This document shows positions 35,015 through 43,979 of a stretch of 64,000 nt of DNA, in pieces. Both the position numbers and the translations under genes were made by a program. Within the stretch, counting starts at the first letter, position 1, and each line of letters opens with the position of its first letter. This DNA is from Streptococcus hyointestinalis (lineage in GTDB: Bacteria; Bacillota; Bacilli; Lactobacillales; Streptococcaceae), in assembly GCF_900459405.1 (NCBI RefSeq), contig NZ_UHFN01000007.1, forward strand, positions 310,001-374,000. Reading direction: 5' to 3'. The notes under the pieces are model-generated. The model searched no databases. It worked only from the letters and a program-made list of their open reading frames with translations, and was not told where the DNA came from.

Positions 35015-35371
35015 ATGAAAGAGCAAGAATTGTTAACAGTAGTTTTGAAGGCTGCTGATGAGAAGCGTGCTGAGGACATGCTTGTTTTAGATGTGACAAA
35101 GCTAACCAGTATCACGGATTATTTTGTCATTGCTTCCGCTATGAACAGCCGTCAACTAGAGGCGATAGCGGATAATATCCGTGAGAAGGTCAAAGAAGCC
35201 GGTGGCGATAGTAGTCATCATGAGGGCGATAGCAAGACAGGCTGGGTACTTCTTGACCTTGGCAGTGTCGTTGTGCACATCTTCTCCCAAGATGAGCGTG
35301 AACACTACAACCTTGAAAAGCTATGGCATGAGGCGGACAGCCTTGATGTCACAGCCTTTTTAGAAGATTAA
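35015..35371 (+). CDS. rsfS: Ribosome silencing factor RsfS
   Basis: 118 residues, GAAAGGA upstream. The DUF143/RsfS pattern is plain: [24 protein letters not shown], then [23 protein letters not shown]. RsfS binds L14 of the 50S subunit and blocks subunit joining in starvation. Confidence 0.96.
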   Translation: MKEQELLTVVLKAADEKRAEDMLVLDVTKLTSITDYFVIASAMNSRQLEAIADNIREKVKEAGGDSSHHEGDSKTGWVLLDLGSVVVHIFSQDEREHYNLEKLWHEADSLDVTAFLED

Positions 35372-35425
35372 CCAAGCTAGACTGTGGCGGATGTTGCAGT
35401 CTCTTTTGTTAGAAATGAGGATAAA

Positions 35426-36160
35426 ATGGCAAGTTATGAAACCTTTGCGGCAGTCTATGACGAGATTATGGACGATAGCCTCTATGACGCTTGGACAGCC
35501 TTTAGTTTACGGCATTTTCCAGAAAAGGCGCACTCTATCCTAGAGCTGGCTTGTGGGACTGGTATCCAAGCGGTGCGCTTTGCCAAGGCAGGCTTTGAGG
35601 TGACGGGGCTTGATTTGAGCTATGAGATGTTAGAGGTAGCACAAAAGCGTGCTGAGTGTGAGCAGGCGCAGCTGGATTTGGTACAGGCAGACATGCTGGA
35701 TATGGCAGGAGTTGGCACTTTTGATGTGGTGACCTGCTATTCAGACAGTCTCTGCTACATGCCTGATGAAAAAGCTGTTGCTCAGGTCTTTTCACAGGTG
35801 GCAAGTGTCCTGAAAACAGGTGGTCGCTTTTTGTTTGACGTGCACTCTATTCATCAGATGGACGACATTTTCCCAGGCTACGCTTATCATGAAAATTACG
35901 AGGACTTTGCCTTTGTCTGGGACACTTATGAGGGAGAAGAGCCGCACTCTATTGCTCACGAGCTGACTTTCTTTGTCAAGGAAGAGGACGGTCGCTTCAC
36001 TAGACGAGATGAGTTGCACGAGGAGCGCACCTACCCGATAGCAACTTTTGAAAAATTGCTAAAAGAAGCTGGCTTTAGCAAGGTCCAAGTCTATGCAGAC
36101 TTTAGCGACCAAGCACCGACAGACGAGAGCTTACGCTGGTTCTTCGTAGCGGAGAAGTGA
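35426..36160 (+). CDS. Class I SAM-dependent methyltransferase
   Basis: 244 residues from ATG 35426 ([17 protein letters not shown]), supported by GAGGAT just upstream; an in-frame GTG at 35384 lacks a site. Motif I is [12 protein letters not shown] (about 41-52), followed by GLDLSYEML and the [11 protein letters not shown] post-motif. It belongs to the YqeM-type methyltransferases found in this operon. The acceptor is unknown. Confidence 0.9.
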   Translation: MASYETFAAVYDEIMDDSLYDAWTAFSLRHFPEKAHSILELACGTGIQAVRFAKAGFEVTGLDLSYEMLEVAQKRAECEQAQLDLVQADMLDMAGVGTFDVVTCYSDSLCYMPDEKAVAQVFSQVASVLKTGGRFLFDVHSIHQMDDIFPGYAYHENYEDFAFVWDTYEGEEPHSIAHELTFFVKEEDGRFTRRDELHEERTYPIATFEKLLKEAGFSKVQVYADFSDQAPTDESLRWFFVAEK

Positions 36161-36161
36161 G

Positions 36162-37253
36162 ATGACCACAACAGGAATCATCGCAGAGTTTAATCCGCTG
36201 CACAATGGGCACAAGTACCTGCTGGAGCAGGCACAGGGGCTCAAGATTGTCGCTATGAGTGGCAATTTTGTCCAGCGTGGTGAGCCAGCTCTTGTGGACA
36301 AGTGGACACGCACGCAGATGGCGCTTGAGTGCGGGGCTGATTTGGTGGTGGAGTTGCCTTTTTTGGTAGCGGTGCAGGCGGCGGATTACTTTGCACAGGG
36401 AGCGGTGGCTATTCTCTCTAGGCTGGGTGTGGATAACTTGATCTTTGGCACGGAGGAAATGCTGGATTACAACGCTATTGGCGACAGCTACATAGCGCAC
36501 AAAGAGGAGATGGCTGCTTATCTTGAGAGTCTGCCTGAGGCGCTCTCCTATCCGCAAAAGACGCAAGCTATGTGGGAGAAGTTCACAGGCAGTCCTTTTT
36601 CTGGAGCAACGCCCAATCATATCCTAGCGCTGAGCTATTCTAAGGCAGCAAGACCTCATGGTATTTCACTCAACCCTATCAAGCGCCTTGGCGCAGGTTA
36701 CCATTCGCAGGAAAAAAGAGAGCAGTTCGCTTCAGCGACCAGTATCCGTAAGCACCGAGGAGACGATGCTTTTATCGATAGTGTCATGCCAAATGCTGCG
36801 CTTCTACGCAGTCAGCCGCAGGTCAGCTGGGCGGATTATTTTGACTTTTTGCGTTACCAGATTATCACACATCAGGATTTGACCGAGGTCTATCAGGTCA
36901 ATCACGAGCTTGCGCATCGCATTCAGTCCGCTATCAAGACAGCGACTAGTGCGTGGGACTTGGTGGATACGGTCAGCACCAAACGCTACACCAAGGCACG
37001 TGTTAGACGTATCCTCACTTACATCCTAGTCAATGCTAAAGAGGCTCCCTTGCCAGAAGCTGTGCATGTGCTGGGCTTTTCTAAAGCTGGGCAAAAACAC
37101 CTCGCCAGCCTCAAAGGGCAGGTGGACTTTGTGACACGGATTGGTAAGCTTCCTTGGGACGCTATGACCCAGCAGGCAGACACCGTCTATCAGCTAGGCA
37201 ATAGCCAAGTTCTTGAGCAAAACTGGGGGCGGATTCCAAAAATGTTGCGCTAA
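36162..37253 (+). CDS. tmcAL: tRNA(Met) cytidine acetate ligase TmcAL
   Basis: 363 residues, start one base after the methyltransferase stop. The N-terminal nucleotidyltransferase motif [12 protein letters not shown] (about 8-19) and downstream [12 protein letters not shown] and ATSIRKH match YlbM/TmcAL, which activates acetate with ATP to make N4-acetylcytidine at the wobble base of elongator tRNA-Met. Same operon as the ribosome-assembly block. Confidence 0.92.
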   Translation: MTTTGIIAEFNPLHNGHKYLLEQAQGLKIVAMSGNFVQRGEPALVDKWTRTQMALECGADLVVELPFLVAVQAADYFAQGAVAILSRLGVDNLIFGTEEMLDYNAIGDSYIAHKEEMAAYLESLPEALSYPQKTQAMWEKFTGSPFSGATPNHILALSYSKAARPHGISLNPIKRLGAGYHSQEKREQFASATSIRKHRGDDAFIDSVMPNAALLRSQPQVSWADYFDFLRYQIITHQDLTEVYQVNHELAHRIQSAIKTATSAWDLVDTVSTKRYTKARVRRILTYILVNAKEAPLPEAVHVLGFSKAGQKHLASLKGQVDFVTRIGKLPWDAMTQQADTVYQLGNSQVLEQNWGRIPKMLR

Positions 37254-37257
37254 AGGC

Positions 37258-37288
37258 TTGACTCTCCCCTTAGGGTATCCTTTATACT
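37258..37288 (+). promoter_or_regulatory. MerR-type promoter with 19-bp spacer
   Basis: TTGACT (37258-37263) and TATACT (37283-37288) are 19 bases apart, the over-long spacing that MerR-family activators correct by twisting DNA. The spacer contains CTCCCCTTAGGGTATCC, a partial dyad. It lies 20 bases before the MerR gene, suggesting autoregulation. Confidence 0.75.
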
Positions 37289-37308
37289 AGCTGTAGAGAG
37301 GAAAAATC

Positions 37309-38019
37309 ATGAAAACGGTAAAAGAAGTGAGTCACCTATCAGGTGTTAGTATCAGGACGCTGCATTATTACGATAAGATTGGTTTGTTAAAGCCAACGAT
37401 TGTCGCTGAAAATGGCTACCGCTATTATGATGGGACGGCTCTTAGTCGATTGCAGATGATTTTATATTTTCGTGACCTGTCTTTTCCTCTTGAGACGATA
37501 AAAACACTCTTGATGTGCTCAAGGGACGATAGATATATCCTGTTAGGGCAGCAGCTTGCTTCTCTGCAGCAAGAGAGCAGAGCGCTAACACAGAAAATTA
37601 ATCGTCTCAAGCATTTGCAGGAGAAAAAAGGAGGGCTCACTATGCTGAGTTACACAAAAGAGGAAGTCCTAGCTTTTCAAAAAGAAGCTAAGGAAAAATG
37701 GGGAGACACCGAGGCTTATCAAGACTTTGCCAAGCGCACTCAAGAAGAGCTGCCGTCTGCTGTAGATGACTTGCGTTTATTATTTGTTAGCTTTGGACGC
37801 ATGCAGGACTTGCCAGCAGATACCGAGGAAGTTCAAGCCCAGGTCAAGGCGCTAAAAGACTACATCAGCGAGCATTTTTACGAGTGCACAGATGACATTC
37901 TAAAGGGTCTGGGTGAGCTTTATGTCACAGATCAGCGCTTTACAGATTTTATTGACCAAGCAGGTGGTCGTGGCACAGCTAACTACGTCAACAAAGCCAT
38001 CGCCATCTATGTCAAGTAG
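37309..38019 (+). CDS. MerR-family activator with TipAS ligand domain
   Basis: 236 residues. The MerR HTH is at the N-terminus (VKEVSHLSGVSIRTLHYYDKIGLL), with a coiled dimerisation helix (about 75-108) and a C-terminal TipAS domain (ATGs at 37642 could make it alone, as TipA does). TipAS domains bind thiopeptide-like antibiotics or other hydrophobic ligands. Its promoter has the MerR-type spacing. No target operon other than itself is visible. Confidence 0.9.
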   Translation: MKTVKEVSHLSGVSIRTLHYYDKIGLLKPTIVAENGYRYYDGTALSRLQMILYFRDLSFPLETIKTLLMCSRDDRYILLGQQLASLQQESRALTQKINRLKHLQEKKGGLTMLSYTKEEVLAFQKEAKEKWGDTEAYQDFAKRTQEELPSAVDDLRLLFVSFGRMQDLPADTEEVQAQVKALKDYISEHFYECTDDILKGLGELYVTDQRFTDFIDQAGGRGTANYVNKAIAIYVK

Positions 38020-38027
38020 AAAAGAAG

Positions 38028-38051
38028 AACAGTCCTTTTGGGCTGTTTTTT
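38028..38051 (+). terminator. Terminator after the MerR gene
   Basis: AACAGTCC-TTTT-GGGCTGTT followed by TTTT; one G-T pair in the stem. Confidence 0.8.
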
Positions 38052-38089
38052 GAATTGTCGAAAAATAATGTAAAAAACACAGAAAACGG

Positions 38090-38118
38090 TTGCATTTTTT
38101 TGTGAAATAATGTACAAT
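38090..38118 (+). promoter_or_regulatory. adhE promoter overlapped by a Rex-like operator
   Basis: TTGCAT (38090-38095), 17-base spacer, TACAAT (38113-38118). TTGTGAAATAATGTACAA at 38100-38117 matches the Rex consensus (TTGTGAAA...TTCACAA) fully in the left half and partly in the right. Rex is the NADH-sensing repressor of fermentation genes including adhE. Confidence 0.7.
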
Positions 38119-38185
38119 ACTAGGTGAAGAAAATCACAAAGATATTTTTTCGTTATTATTGACATAAGACTATGGAGGAAGAGAA

Positions 38186-40855
38186 ATGGTTAAGAAAGCA
38201 CAAACAGTAGAATTATCTGTAGAGGAGCAGGCGATTGCCTACACAGATAGCTTGGTTGAAAAAGCGCTAGCAGCAGAGGCACTTTATGCGACTTACTCAC
38301 AAGAGCAAGTGGATAAAATCGTTGCTGCTATGGCGCTTGCAGGGTCTGAGCATTCCTTAGAGCTTGCCCAGGAAGCAGTCGCTGAAACCAAACGTGGTGT
38401 GGTTGAGGATAAGGATACCAAAAACCACTTTGCGACTGAAAATATCTACAATTCTATCAAAGATGAGAAAACCGTTGGTATCATTGGCGAGGACAAGATT
38501 TCAGGTCAAGTCCAAATCGCAGCACCGCTTGGTGTTTTAGCAGGGATTGTCCCAACGACCAACCCAACATCAACGACCATGTTCAAGATTTTGGTGGCGC
38601 TCAAAACACGCAATGCTATTGTTTTTGCTTTCCACCCACAGGCGCAAAACTGTTCAGCACACGCTGCGAAAATCCTCTACGAGGCAGCTATTGAAGCTGG
38701 CGCACCAGAAAACATTATCCAATGGATTGAAGTGCCATCTATTGCCAACACATCAGCCCTTATCCAAAACAAAAAGATTGCTTCTATCCTAGCGACTGGT
38801 GGACCTGGTATGGTCAATGCCGCTCTTAAATCTGGTAATCCATCTATGGGTGTTGGTGCTGGAAATGGTGCGGTTTATGTCGACCACACTGCTTATCTTG
38901 ACCGTGCGGTTGAGGATTTACTCATGTCAAAACGTTTTGATAATGGTATGATCTGTGCGACAGAAAACTCTGCTGTCGTTGAAGCGCCGATTTACAAAGA
39001 ATGGTTGACTAAGATGCAGGAAAAAGGCGCTTATTTGGTGCCGAAAAAAGATTACAAGAAGTTTGAGGACTTTGTTTTTAACGACCACCACGGTGTCAAT
39101 GGTCCTGTTGCTGGACGCAATGCCGCTTGGATTTGTGAGCAGGCAGGTGTTGAACTTCCTGAAGGCAAAGACGTGCTTCTCTTTGAGCTTGATAAGAAAA
39201 ATATCGGCGAAAAACTCTCATCTGAAAAGCTCTCTCCACTCCTTTCTGTTTATAAAGCAAAAGACCGTACAGACGGTGTTGAGATTGTCTCTGCCCTTCT
39301 TGATTACCAAGGTGCTGGGCACAATGCGGCTATCCAAATCGGCTCACAAGCAGACCCATTTGTTTCTGAATTTGGCGACAAGGTCAAAGCTTCTCGTGTG
39401 CTTGTCAATCAGCCAGACTCTATCGGTGGTATCGGTGATATTTACACAGATGCCCTTAAAGCCAGTCTAACACTTGGAACAGGATCATGGGGGAAAAATT
39501 CATTGTCACACAATTTATCAACTGGCGACCTCTTGAATATCAAAACTGTCGCTAAACGTCGTAACCGTCCACAATGGGTACGTTTACCAGAAAAAATCTA
39601 CTACGAAAAAAATGCTATCTCTTACCTTCAAGACGAGTCAGAAGTGATGACACGTGCCTTGATTGTTGCTGACCCAGGTATGGTGCAGTTTGGCTTTGTA
39701 GACACGGTGCTTGCTCAGCTAGCTCTTCGTGAGGAAAAAGTCGTGACCTCACTTTACGGCACTATCAAGCCAGACCCAACACTTGGACAAACCATCGAGA
39801 TTGCTAAACAAATGGCAAGCTTCAAGCCAGACACAATCATCGCTGTCGGTGGTGGTTCTGCTATGGACGCAGCGAAAATTGCCCGCTATATCTACGAATA
39901 CTCTCTTGACCAAGAAGAAGGCTTCCTTGAAAGCTATGAAGCTGTTAGCGAGCTCTTCCTTTGTCTCCAACAAAAATTCATCGATATTCGTAAACGTATC
40001 GTCAAGTTCAAACACCAAGCTGAAACACGTCTCTTCTGTATCCCAACAACATCTGGTACAGGTTCAGAAGTGACACCATACGCTGTTATCACTGACGACC
40101 ACACCCATGTCAAATACCCATTGACAGACTATGAATTGACACCACAGGTTGCCATTGTCGACCCAGAGTTTGTCATGACAGTGCCAAAACGCACTTGTGC
40201 TTGGTCAGGGCTTGACACGCTATCACACGCTCTTGAGTCTTACGTGTCTGTTATGGCGTCAGACTTCACACGCCCTTGGTCACTAGAGGCTATCAAGCTA
40301 GTTCTTGAAAACTTGGAAGCGTCTTACAAGTATGACCCACAACACCCAACGCTTGAGGGTGAGTTGGCACGTGAAAACATGCACTACGCAGCGACACTTG
40401 CTGGTATGGCTTTCTCAAATGCCTTCCTTGGTATCAACCACTCTATCGCTCATAAGCTAGGTGGTGAGTTTGAGTTGCCACATGGTTTAGCCATTTCTAT
40501 TGCTATGCAGCACGTTATCCGCTACAACGGTGTCTCTGGTAATGTCAAACGTAGTGTCTACCCACGTTACGAAGTTTACCGTGGTCAAAAAGACTATGCT
40601 GATATTGCTCGTGCTGTCGGACTCAAAGGCAAGACAGACGCTGACCTTGTCGAAGCGCTCTGCCAACGTATCAATGACCTGATGACAGCGGTTGACGTCA
40701 CACCAACCCTATCAGCTAACGGTGTCACAAAAGAAGCCTTTGACGCTGCTGTGGATGAGTTGGCTGTCCTTGCCTATGACGACCAATGCACACCAGCTAA
40801 CCCACGTCAGCCATACATCGAAGAACTCAAACAACTCTTGATTGACATGTTTTAA
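38186..40855 (+). CDS. adhE: Bifunctional acetaldehyde-CoA/alcohol dehydrogenase
   Basis: 889 residues, GGAGGAAG upstream. The N-terminal aldehyde dehydrogenase half has the catalytic Cys in NGMICATENS (about 256); the C-terminal iron-dependent alcohol dehydrogenase half has GGGSAMDAAK and the His ligands in LSHALESY and GINHSIAHKLGGEF. It reduces acetyl-CoA to ethanol with two NADH, forming spirosomes in the cytosol. Codon use is that of a highly expressed gene. Monocistronic between terminators. Confidence 0.97.
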   Translation: MVKKAQTVELSVEEQAIAYTDSLVEKALAAEALYATYSQEQVDKIVAAMALAGSEHSLELAQEAVAETKRGVVEDKDTKNHFATENIYNSIKDEKTVGIIGEDKISGQVQIAAPLGVLAGIVPTTNPTSTTMFKILVALKTRNAIVFAFHPQAQNCSAHAAKILYEAAIEAGAPENIIQWIEVPSIANTSALIQNKKIASILATGGPGMVNAALKSGNPSMGVGAGNGAVYVDHTAYLDRAVEDLLMSKRFDNGMICATENSAVVEAPIYKEWLTKMQEKGAYLVPKKDYKKFEDFVFNDHHGVNGPVAGRNAAWICEQAGVELPEGKDVLLFELDKKNIGEKLSSEKLSPLLSVYKAKDRTDGVEIVSALLDYQGAGHNAAIQIGSQADPFVSEFGDKVKASRVLVNQPDSIGGIGDIYTDALKASLTLGTGSWGKNSLSHNLSTGDLLNIKTVAKRRNRPQWVRLPEKIYYEKNAISYLQDESEVMTRALIVADPGMVQFGFVDTVLAQLALREEKVVTSLYGTIKPDPTLGQTIEIAKQMASFKPDTIIAVGGGSAMDAAKIARYIYEYSLDQEEGFLESYEAVSELFLCLQQKFIDIRKRIVKFKHQAETRLFCIPTTSGTGSEVTPYAVITDDHTHVKYPLTDYELTPQVAIVDPEFVMTVPKRTCAWSGLDTLSHALESYVSVMASDFTRPWSLEAIKLVLENLEASYKYDPQHPTLEGELARENMHYAATLAGMAFSNAFLGINHSIAHKLGGEFELPHGLAISIAMQHVIRYNGVSGNVKRSVYPRYEVYRGQKDYADIARAVGLKGKTDADLVEALCQRINDLMTAVDVTPTLSANGVTKEAFDAAVDELAVLAYDDQCTPANPRQPYIEELKQLLIDMF

Positions 40856-40864
40856 TCACAAGAC

Positions 40865-40899
40865 AGAAGTTGGGATAAAAATTCCCAGCTTCTATTTAT
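40865..40899 (+). terminator. Terminator after adhE
   Basis: AGAAGTTGGGA-TAAAAAT-TCCCAGCTTCT with one mismatch, followed by ATTTATTTT. Confidence 0.8.
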
Positions 40900-40927
40900 T
40901 TTATAGACTGATGTACGAGACGCAGTG

Positions 40928-40978
40928 GTTGAGTGGGCTATAACAGTTGATAAATCAACTGTTATAGCCCTACTCAAC
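40928..40978. repeat. Near-perfect 25-bp-arm inverted repeat
   Basis: GTTGAGT plus GGGCTATAACAGTTGAT pairs with its complement across AA, with a single bulged base. No T run follows, so it is not a simple terminator. It lies directly before a second inverted repeat at 40988, both in the gap between adhE and the deacetylase gene. Confidence 0.8.
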
Positions 40979-40987
40979 TGTGCGGAG

Positions 40988-41038
40988 GTGAAACGACAAA
41001 ATCGCATTTCTACGAAATGACCGATTTTGTCGTTTCAC
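40988..41038. repeat. Second long inverted repeat (23-bp stem)
   Basis: GTGAAACGACAAAATCG pairs with CGATTTTGTCGTTTCAC; inside, CATTTC and GAAATG pair around TAC. Only two bases are unpaired apart from the loop. It may be a mobile intergenic repeat or a structured RNA element. Confidence 0.8.
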
Positions 41039-41116
41039 TCTCTGTTTTTTAAAAGTTCTAGTCAAGTGTCTGTATTGGTGGTACAATTAAGAGGAATGAT
41101 TATTTAGGAGGAAGTT

Positions 41117-42028
41117 ATGCGTCGTCGCAGAAAAAGAAAGTCATCTTATAAAGCTCTATTAGCGCTTGGTTTTGTTTTTGTAGGTTTTTGTTTACTGGGG
41201 GCTTTTGCGCTCTCAAAAGCTTTTCTCTCTGAGGACAAAACAGCTGAAAAGACCACAATCACCTCAAGTAGCAAGCAAAGCACTAGCACATCAACGACAC
41301 AAAGTGAAGAAAAAGCAGAAGAAGTGAGCTGGCAAAAGCAAGACGAGCCTGTTCGCATTCCGATTTTGATGTATCATGCCATTCATGACATGGATCCGTC
41401 AGAAGCAGCTAGCGCCAACCTCATCGTCTCACCCAGCGTTTTTGAAACGCACATCAAGCGCTTAAAGGAGGAGGGCTATTATTTCCTCTCGCCAGAGGAG
41501 GCTTATAAGGCGCTGACTGAAAATAGCTTGCCCAGCCAAAAGGTGGTTTGGCTGACCTTTGATGATGGGGATGAGGACTTTTACACGCAGGCTTACCCTA
41601 TTCTCAAAAAATACAGCGCCAAAGCTACCAATAATGTCATCACAAGCTTTGTGGAAAATGGCAATGCTGCTAATCTCACTCTTGAGCAGATGCAAGAGAT
41701 GAAGCAAAACGGCATGTCCTTTCAAGCGCATACCGTCACACACCCTGACTTGTCAGTACAAACGCCAGAGCGCCAAAGTAGCGAGATGACAGGCAGCAAG
41801 AGCTTTTTGGACAGCAATTTGTCACAAGATACTATCGCCCTTGCTTATCCGTCTGGGCGCTACAACGAGACAACCTTGCAAACGGCAGGGCAAAGTTATA
41901 AACTGGCTGTCACGACCAATGAAGGTTTGGCAGAGTACAGCGATGGGCTGCTGTCTCTTGATCGGGTGCGGGTGCTGCCAAGCATGACAGCAGATGATTT
42001 ACTAGCTAGTATGCAAGCGAGTTGGTAA
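41117..42028 (+). CDS. Membrane-anchored polysaccharide deacetylase (NodB domain)
   Basis: 303 residues, TTAGGAGGAAG upstream. A basic start (MRRRRKRKSS) and a membrane helix (about 12-33) anchor it outside; a Ser/Thr-rich linker follows. The NodB domain carries ILMYHAIHD (about 85), LTFDDGDED with the catalytic/metal Asp pair (about 145) and HTVTHPDLS, the metal HxxxH (about 204). Such enzymes remove acetyl groups from wall glycans, including peptidoglycan, and can give lysozyme resistance; the substrate here is not certain. Confidence 0.88.
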   Translation: MRRRRKRKSSYKALLALGFVFVGFCLLGAFALSKAFLSEDKTAEKTTITSSSKQSTSTSTTQSEEKAEEVSWQKQDEPVRIPILMYHAIHDMDPSEAASANLIVSPSVFETHIKRLKEEGYYFLSPEEAYKALTENSLPSQKVVWLTFDDGDEDFYTQAYPILKKYSAKATNNVITSFVENGNAANLTLEQMQEMKQNGMSFQAHTVTHPDLSVQTPERQSSEMTGSKSFLDSNLSQDTIALAYPSGRYNETTLQTAGQSYKLAVTTNEGLAEYSDGLLSLDRVRVLPSMTADDLLASMQASW

Positions 42029-42126
42029 AAGAGATTAACATTTTAGATGAAACGTGCTATAATAAAGAAGATTTGACTGTTTTTTAACAGCCGTGTTTAT
42101 CATTATTAGACAAAAAGGAGACCAGA

Positions 42127-42843
42127 ATGGGACGTAAATGGGCCAATATTGTTGCCAAGAAAACTGCCAAAGATGGTGCAAACTCAAAAATTTATGCTAA
42201 ATTTGGTGTTGAAATCTATGTTGCTGCCAAAAAAGGTGAGCCAGACCCAGAGTCAAACTCAGCTTTGAAGTTTGTTTTGGAGCGTGCTAAGCAAGCGCAA
42301 GTACCAAAACACGTTATTGATAAAGCCATTGACAAGGCTAAAGGAAATACAGATGAGACCTTTGTTGAAGGGCGCTATGAGGGCTTTGGACCAAATGGTT
42401 CTATGATTATCGTAGATACCCTCACCTCAAACGTCAACCGTACTGCTGCCAACGTGCGTTCAGCCTACGGTAAAAATGGCGGTAACATGGGAGCGTCTGG
42501 CTCTGTATCTTACCTCTTTGACAAAAAAGGCGTTATCGTCTTTGCTGGAGATGACGCAGACAGTATCTTTGAGCAATTGCTCGAAGCAGACGTTGATGTG
42601 GATGACGTTGAAGCAGAAGACGGTGTTGTCACTGTCTACACAGCACCAACTGACTTGCACAAGGGGATTGAAGCTCTTCGTGCCAACGGTATCGAAGAGT
42701 TCCAAGTGACTGAGCTTGAGATGATTCCACAATCTGAGGTCACTCTTGAGGGCGAAGACCTCGAAGTCTTTGAAAAACTCATCGACGCCCTTGAAGCCGA
42801 TGACGACGTGCAAAAAGTTTACCACAACGTTGCAGATTTCTAA
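42127..42843 (+). CDS. yebC: YebC/PmpR-family protein
   Basis: 238 residues, AAAGGAG upstream. The start [21 protein letters not shown] and [25 protein letters not shown] are family signatures across three domains. YebC-type proteins bind DNA as regulators, and a subgroup helps translation at proline stretches. Own promoter region near 42040 and a terminator after it. Confidence 0.93.
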   Translation: MGRKWANIVAKKTAKDGANSKIYAKFGVEIYVAAKKGEPDPESNSALKFVLERAKQAQVPKHVIDKAIDKAKGNTDETFVEGRYEGFGPNGSMIIVDTLTSNVNRTAANVRSAYGKNGGNMGASGSVSYLFDKKGVIVFAGDDADSIFEQLLEADVDVDDVEAEDGVVTVYTAPTDLHKGIEALRANGIEEFQVTELEMIPQSEVTLEGEDLEVFEKLIDALEADDDVQKVYHNVADF

Positions 42844-42846
42844 AAT

Positions 42847-42880
42847 AAAAATAGGTCTTGTTTTTCAAGACCTATTTTTT
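42847..42880. terminator. Bidirectional terminator of yebC and the 12-residue peptide gene
   Basis: AAAAATAGGTCTTG-TTTTT-CAAGACCTATTTTTT, with A and T runs on both sides, so it works in either direction. The minus-strand peptide stop codon (42881-42879) touches it. Confidence 0.88.
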
Positions 42881-42917
42881 AGTGGAATAATATCCATAAA
42901 AATGATGCAAATGTCAT
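42879..42917 (-). CDS. 12-residue hydrophobic peptide, candidate leaderless signal
   Basis: ATG at 42917 is 6 bases after AAAGGAG (42930-42924). The peptide is MTFASFLWILFH, then TAA. A promoter TAGACA-17-TATAGT (42978-42950, minus strand) precedes it and a terminator follows at once, so the transcription unit is built for this tiny frame. Its divergent partner is the ComR-like regulator at 43036, and the shared palindrome overlaps both promoters. Streptococcal RRNPP regulators use short hydrophobic peptides, and RopB of S. pyogenes uses a leaderless one encoded divergently, so a pheromone role is plausible. Not demonstrated; a chance frame on a small RNA is the alternative. Confidence 0.55.
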   Translation of the reverse strand: MTFASFLWILFH

Positions 42918-42967
42918 AGAAATCTCCTTTCTTTTTGTTAGTCTAATAAACTATATAAAGAAAAATT

Positions 42968-43003
42968 CAATCTGTCTATGACATACATGTCATGGACAAA
43001 TTG
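42968..43003. promoter_or_regulatory. ComR-box-like palindrome between regulator and 12-residue peptide gene
   Basis: Arms of 17 bases around AC pair at 15 of 17 positions, with core ATGACAT-AC-ATGTCAT. GACAT-N2-ATGTC is the core of ComR boxes. It covers the regulator's -35 position (TGTCAT 42988-42993, 17 bases before TATAAT 43011-43016) and the -35 of the divergent peptide gene. Confidence 0.8.
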
Positions 43004-43035
43004 AAAATGTTATAATATGAAGAAGGAGGGATTCT

Positions 43036-43932
43036 ATGGAGGATAAACAACTACAAATAATATTAGGAGAGAAAATTAGACGAAAGCGTGAACAATTAGG
43101 TTTATCTCGTGAAGGAGTCTGTAGTGATGAGAGTCGTCTAACAGCTAGACAATTAGCACGTATAGAAGCTGGGGAGACTATGATGAAAATTCCTACAGCT
43201 TTTTACCTGGCTGAGCGTTTAGAGATAGATTTATTTGAACTGCTTACGTCTGAATCAAAGGATTATCTCAAACTAAAGGTGGAATTTATTCGTCTATCAA
43301 CATATGATGATAGTGATAGAAAAGCGAAAAAAGAAGAGATTATAGATACGATATTTGAAAAATATTATGATAATTTGCCATCTGACGAACAACTTACTTT
43401 AACGATTTTATCAACAGAAATGGAGATGTTGCATAGTAAGGATACGACCTATGGTGAGGAACTTTTTAAAGAAGTTCAAAGTAAAATTTTTAATATACAG
43501 AGGATTACAGTCAATGAAATCCTTTGGATGAATTTTTATCTAGTGTATATTTCAGGTAGAGAAGATTTGTACTCTAAAGAGAAAATTAACGATATACTTG
43601 CTATCATAATATCTATAGATAATGATGATGAGCTTTTTTTAGAGTTAGAGATAAAACTGTGTGTCACGCTATGTGGTGTTATGATTTGGTCTAATACTTT
43701 GGAGAAATTTTCAAAACTGAGACCAACTTTTAAACGGTTAATACTAAAACATTCGGATAGCAAGTCTATCCCTATATATCATATGATGAATGGAAAATAT
43801 GCTATGTTAGTTGAAGGAAAAAGAAGAGAGGCACTATTACACTATGACAGAGCGCTAGAAGAGGCAAGATTTTTAGAAGATGATATTCTTTATCAAAGGA
43901 TTTCTGAAGAAATGGAAAGAGATTTGCATTGA
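43036..43932 (+). CDS. ComR-like RRNPP transcriptional regulator
   Basis: 298 residues, GAAGGAGGG upstream. The N-terminal HTH follows the ComR pattern (REQLGLSREGVC...LTARQLARIEAGE, about 16-52), then a TPR-type helical peptide-binding domain with the ComR-like spacing of FIRLSTYDDSDRKAKKEEII and the C-terminal ALLHYDRALEEARFLEDDIL. ComR binds a short imported peptide and activates at GACAT-N2-ATGTC boxes; paralogues in S. salivarius (ScuR, SarF) switch on bacteriocin genes. No ComS with a double-Trp pheromone is adjacent, so I read it as a paralogue rather than the competence ComR. The gene is markedly AT-rich versus its neighbours. Confidence 0.8.
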   Translation: MEDKQLQIILGEKIRRKREQLGLSREGVCSDESRLTARQLARIEAGETMMKIPTAFYLAERLEIDLFELLTSESKDYLKLKVEFIRLSTYDDSDRKAKKEEIIDTIFEKYYDNLPSDEQLTLTILSTEMEMLHSKDTTYGEELFKEVQSKIFNIQRITVNEILWMNFYLVYISGREDLYSKEKINDILAIIISIDNDDELFLELEIKLCVTLCGVMIWSNTLEKFSKLRPTFKRLILKHSDSKSIPIYHMMNGKYAMLVEGKRREALLHYDRALEEARFLEDDILYQRISEEMERDLH

Positions 43933-43965
43933 AAAAGCCTTGATTTAGAAATCTAAATCAAGGCT
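43932..43965 (-). terminator. Terminator of the 27-residue peptide gene (minus strand)
   Basis: AGCCTTGATTTAGA and its exact complement form a 14-bp stem (43936-43965) around AA; read on the minus strand it is followed by TTTTTC. It lies 14 bases past the peptide stop. Confidence 0.85.
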
Positions 43966-43979
43966 AAAGTGAAGTTGAC

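Noticed and set aside
43036..43932. Treating the regulator as the competence ComR itself
   Set aside because: No adjacent comS with a double-Trp pheromone and different gene context; a paralogue fits better, though a tree is needed.
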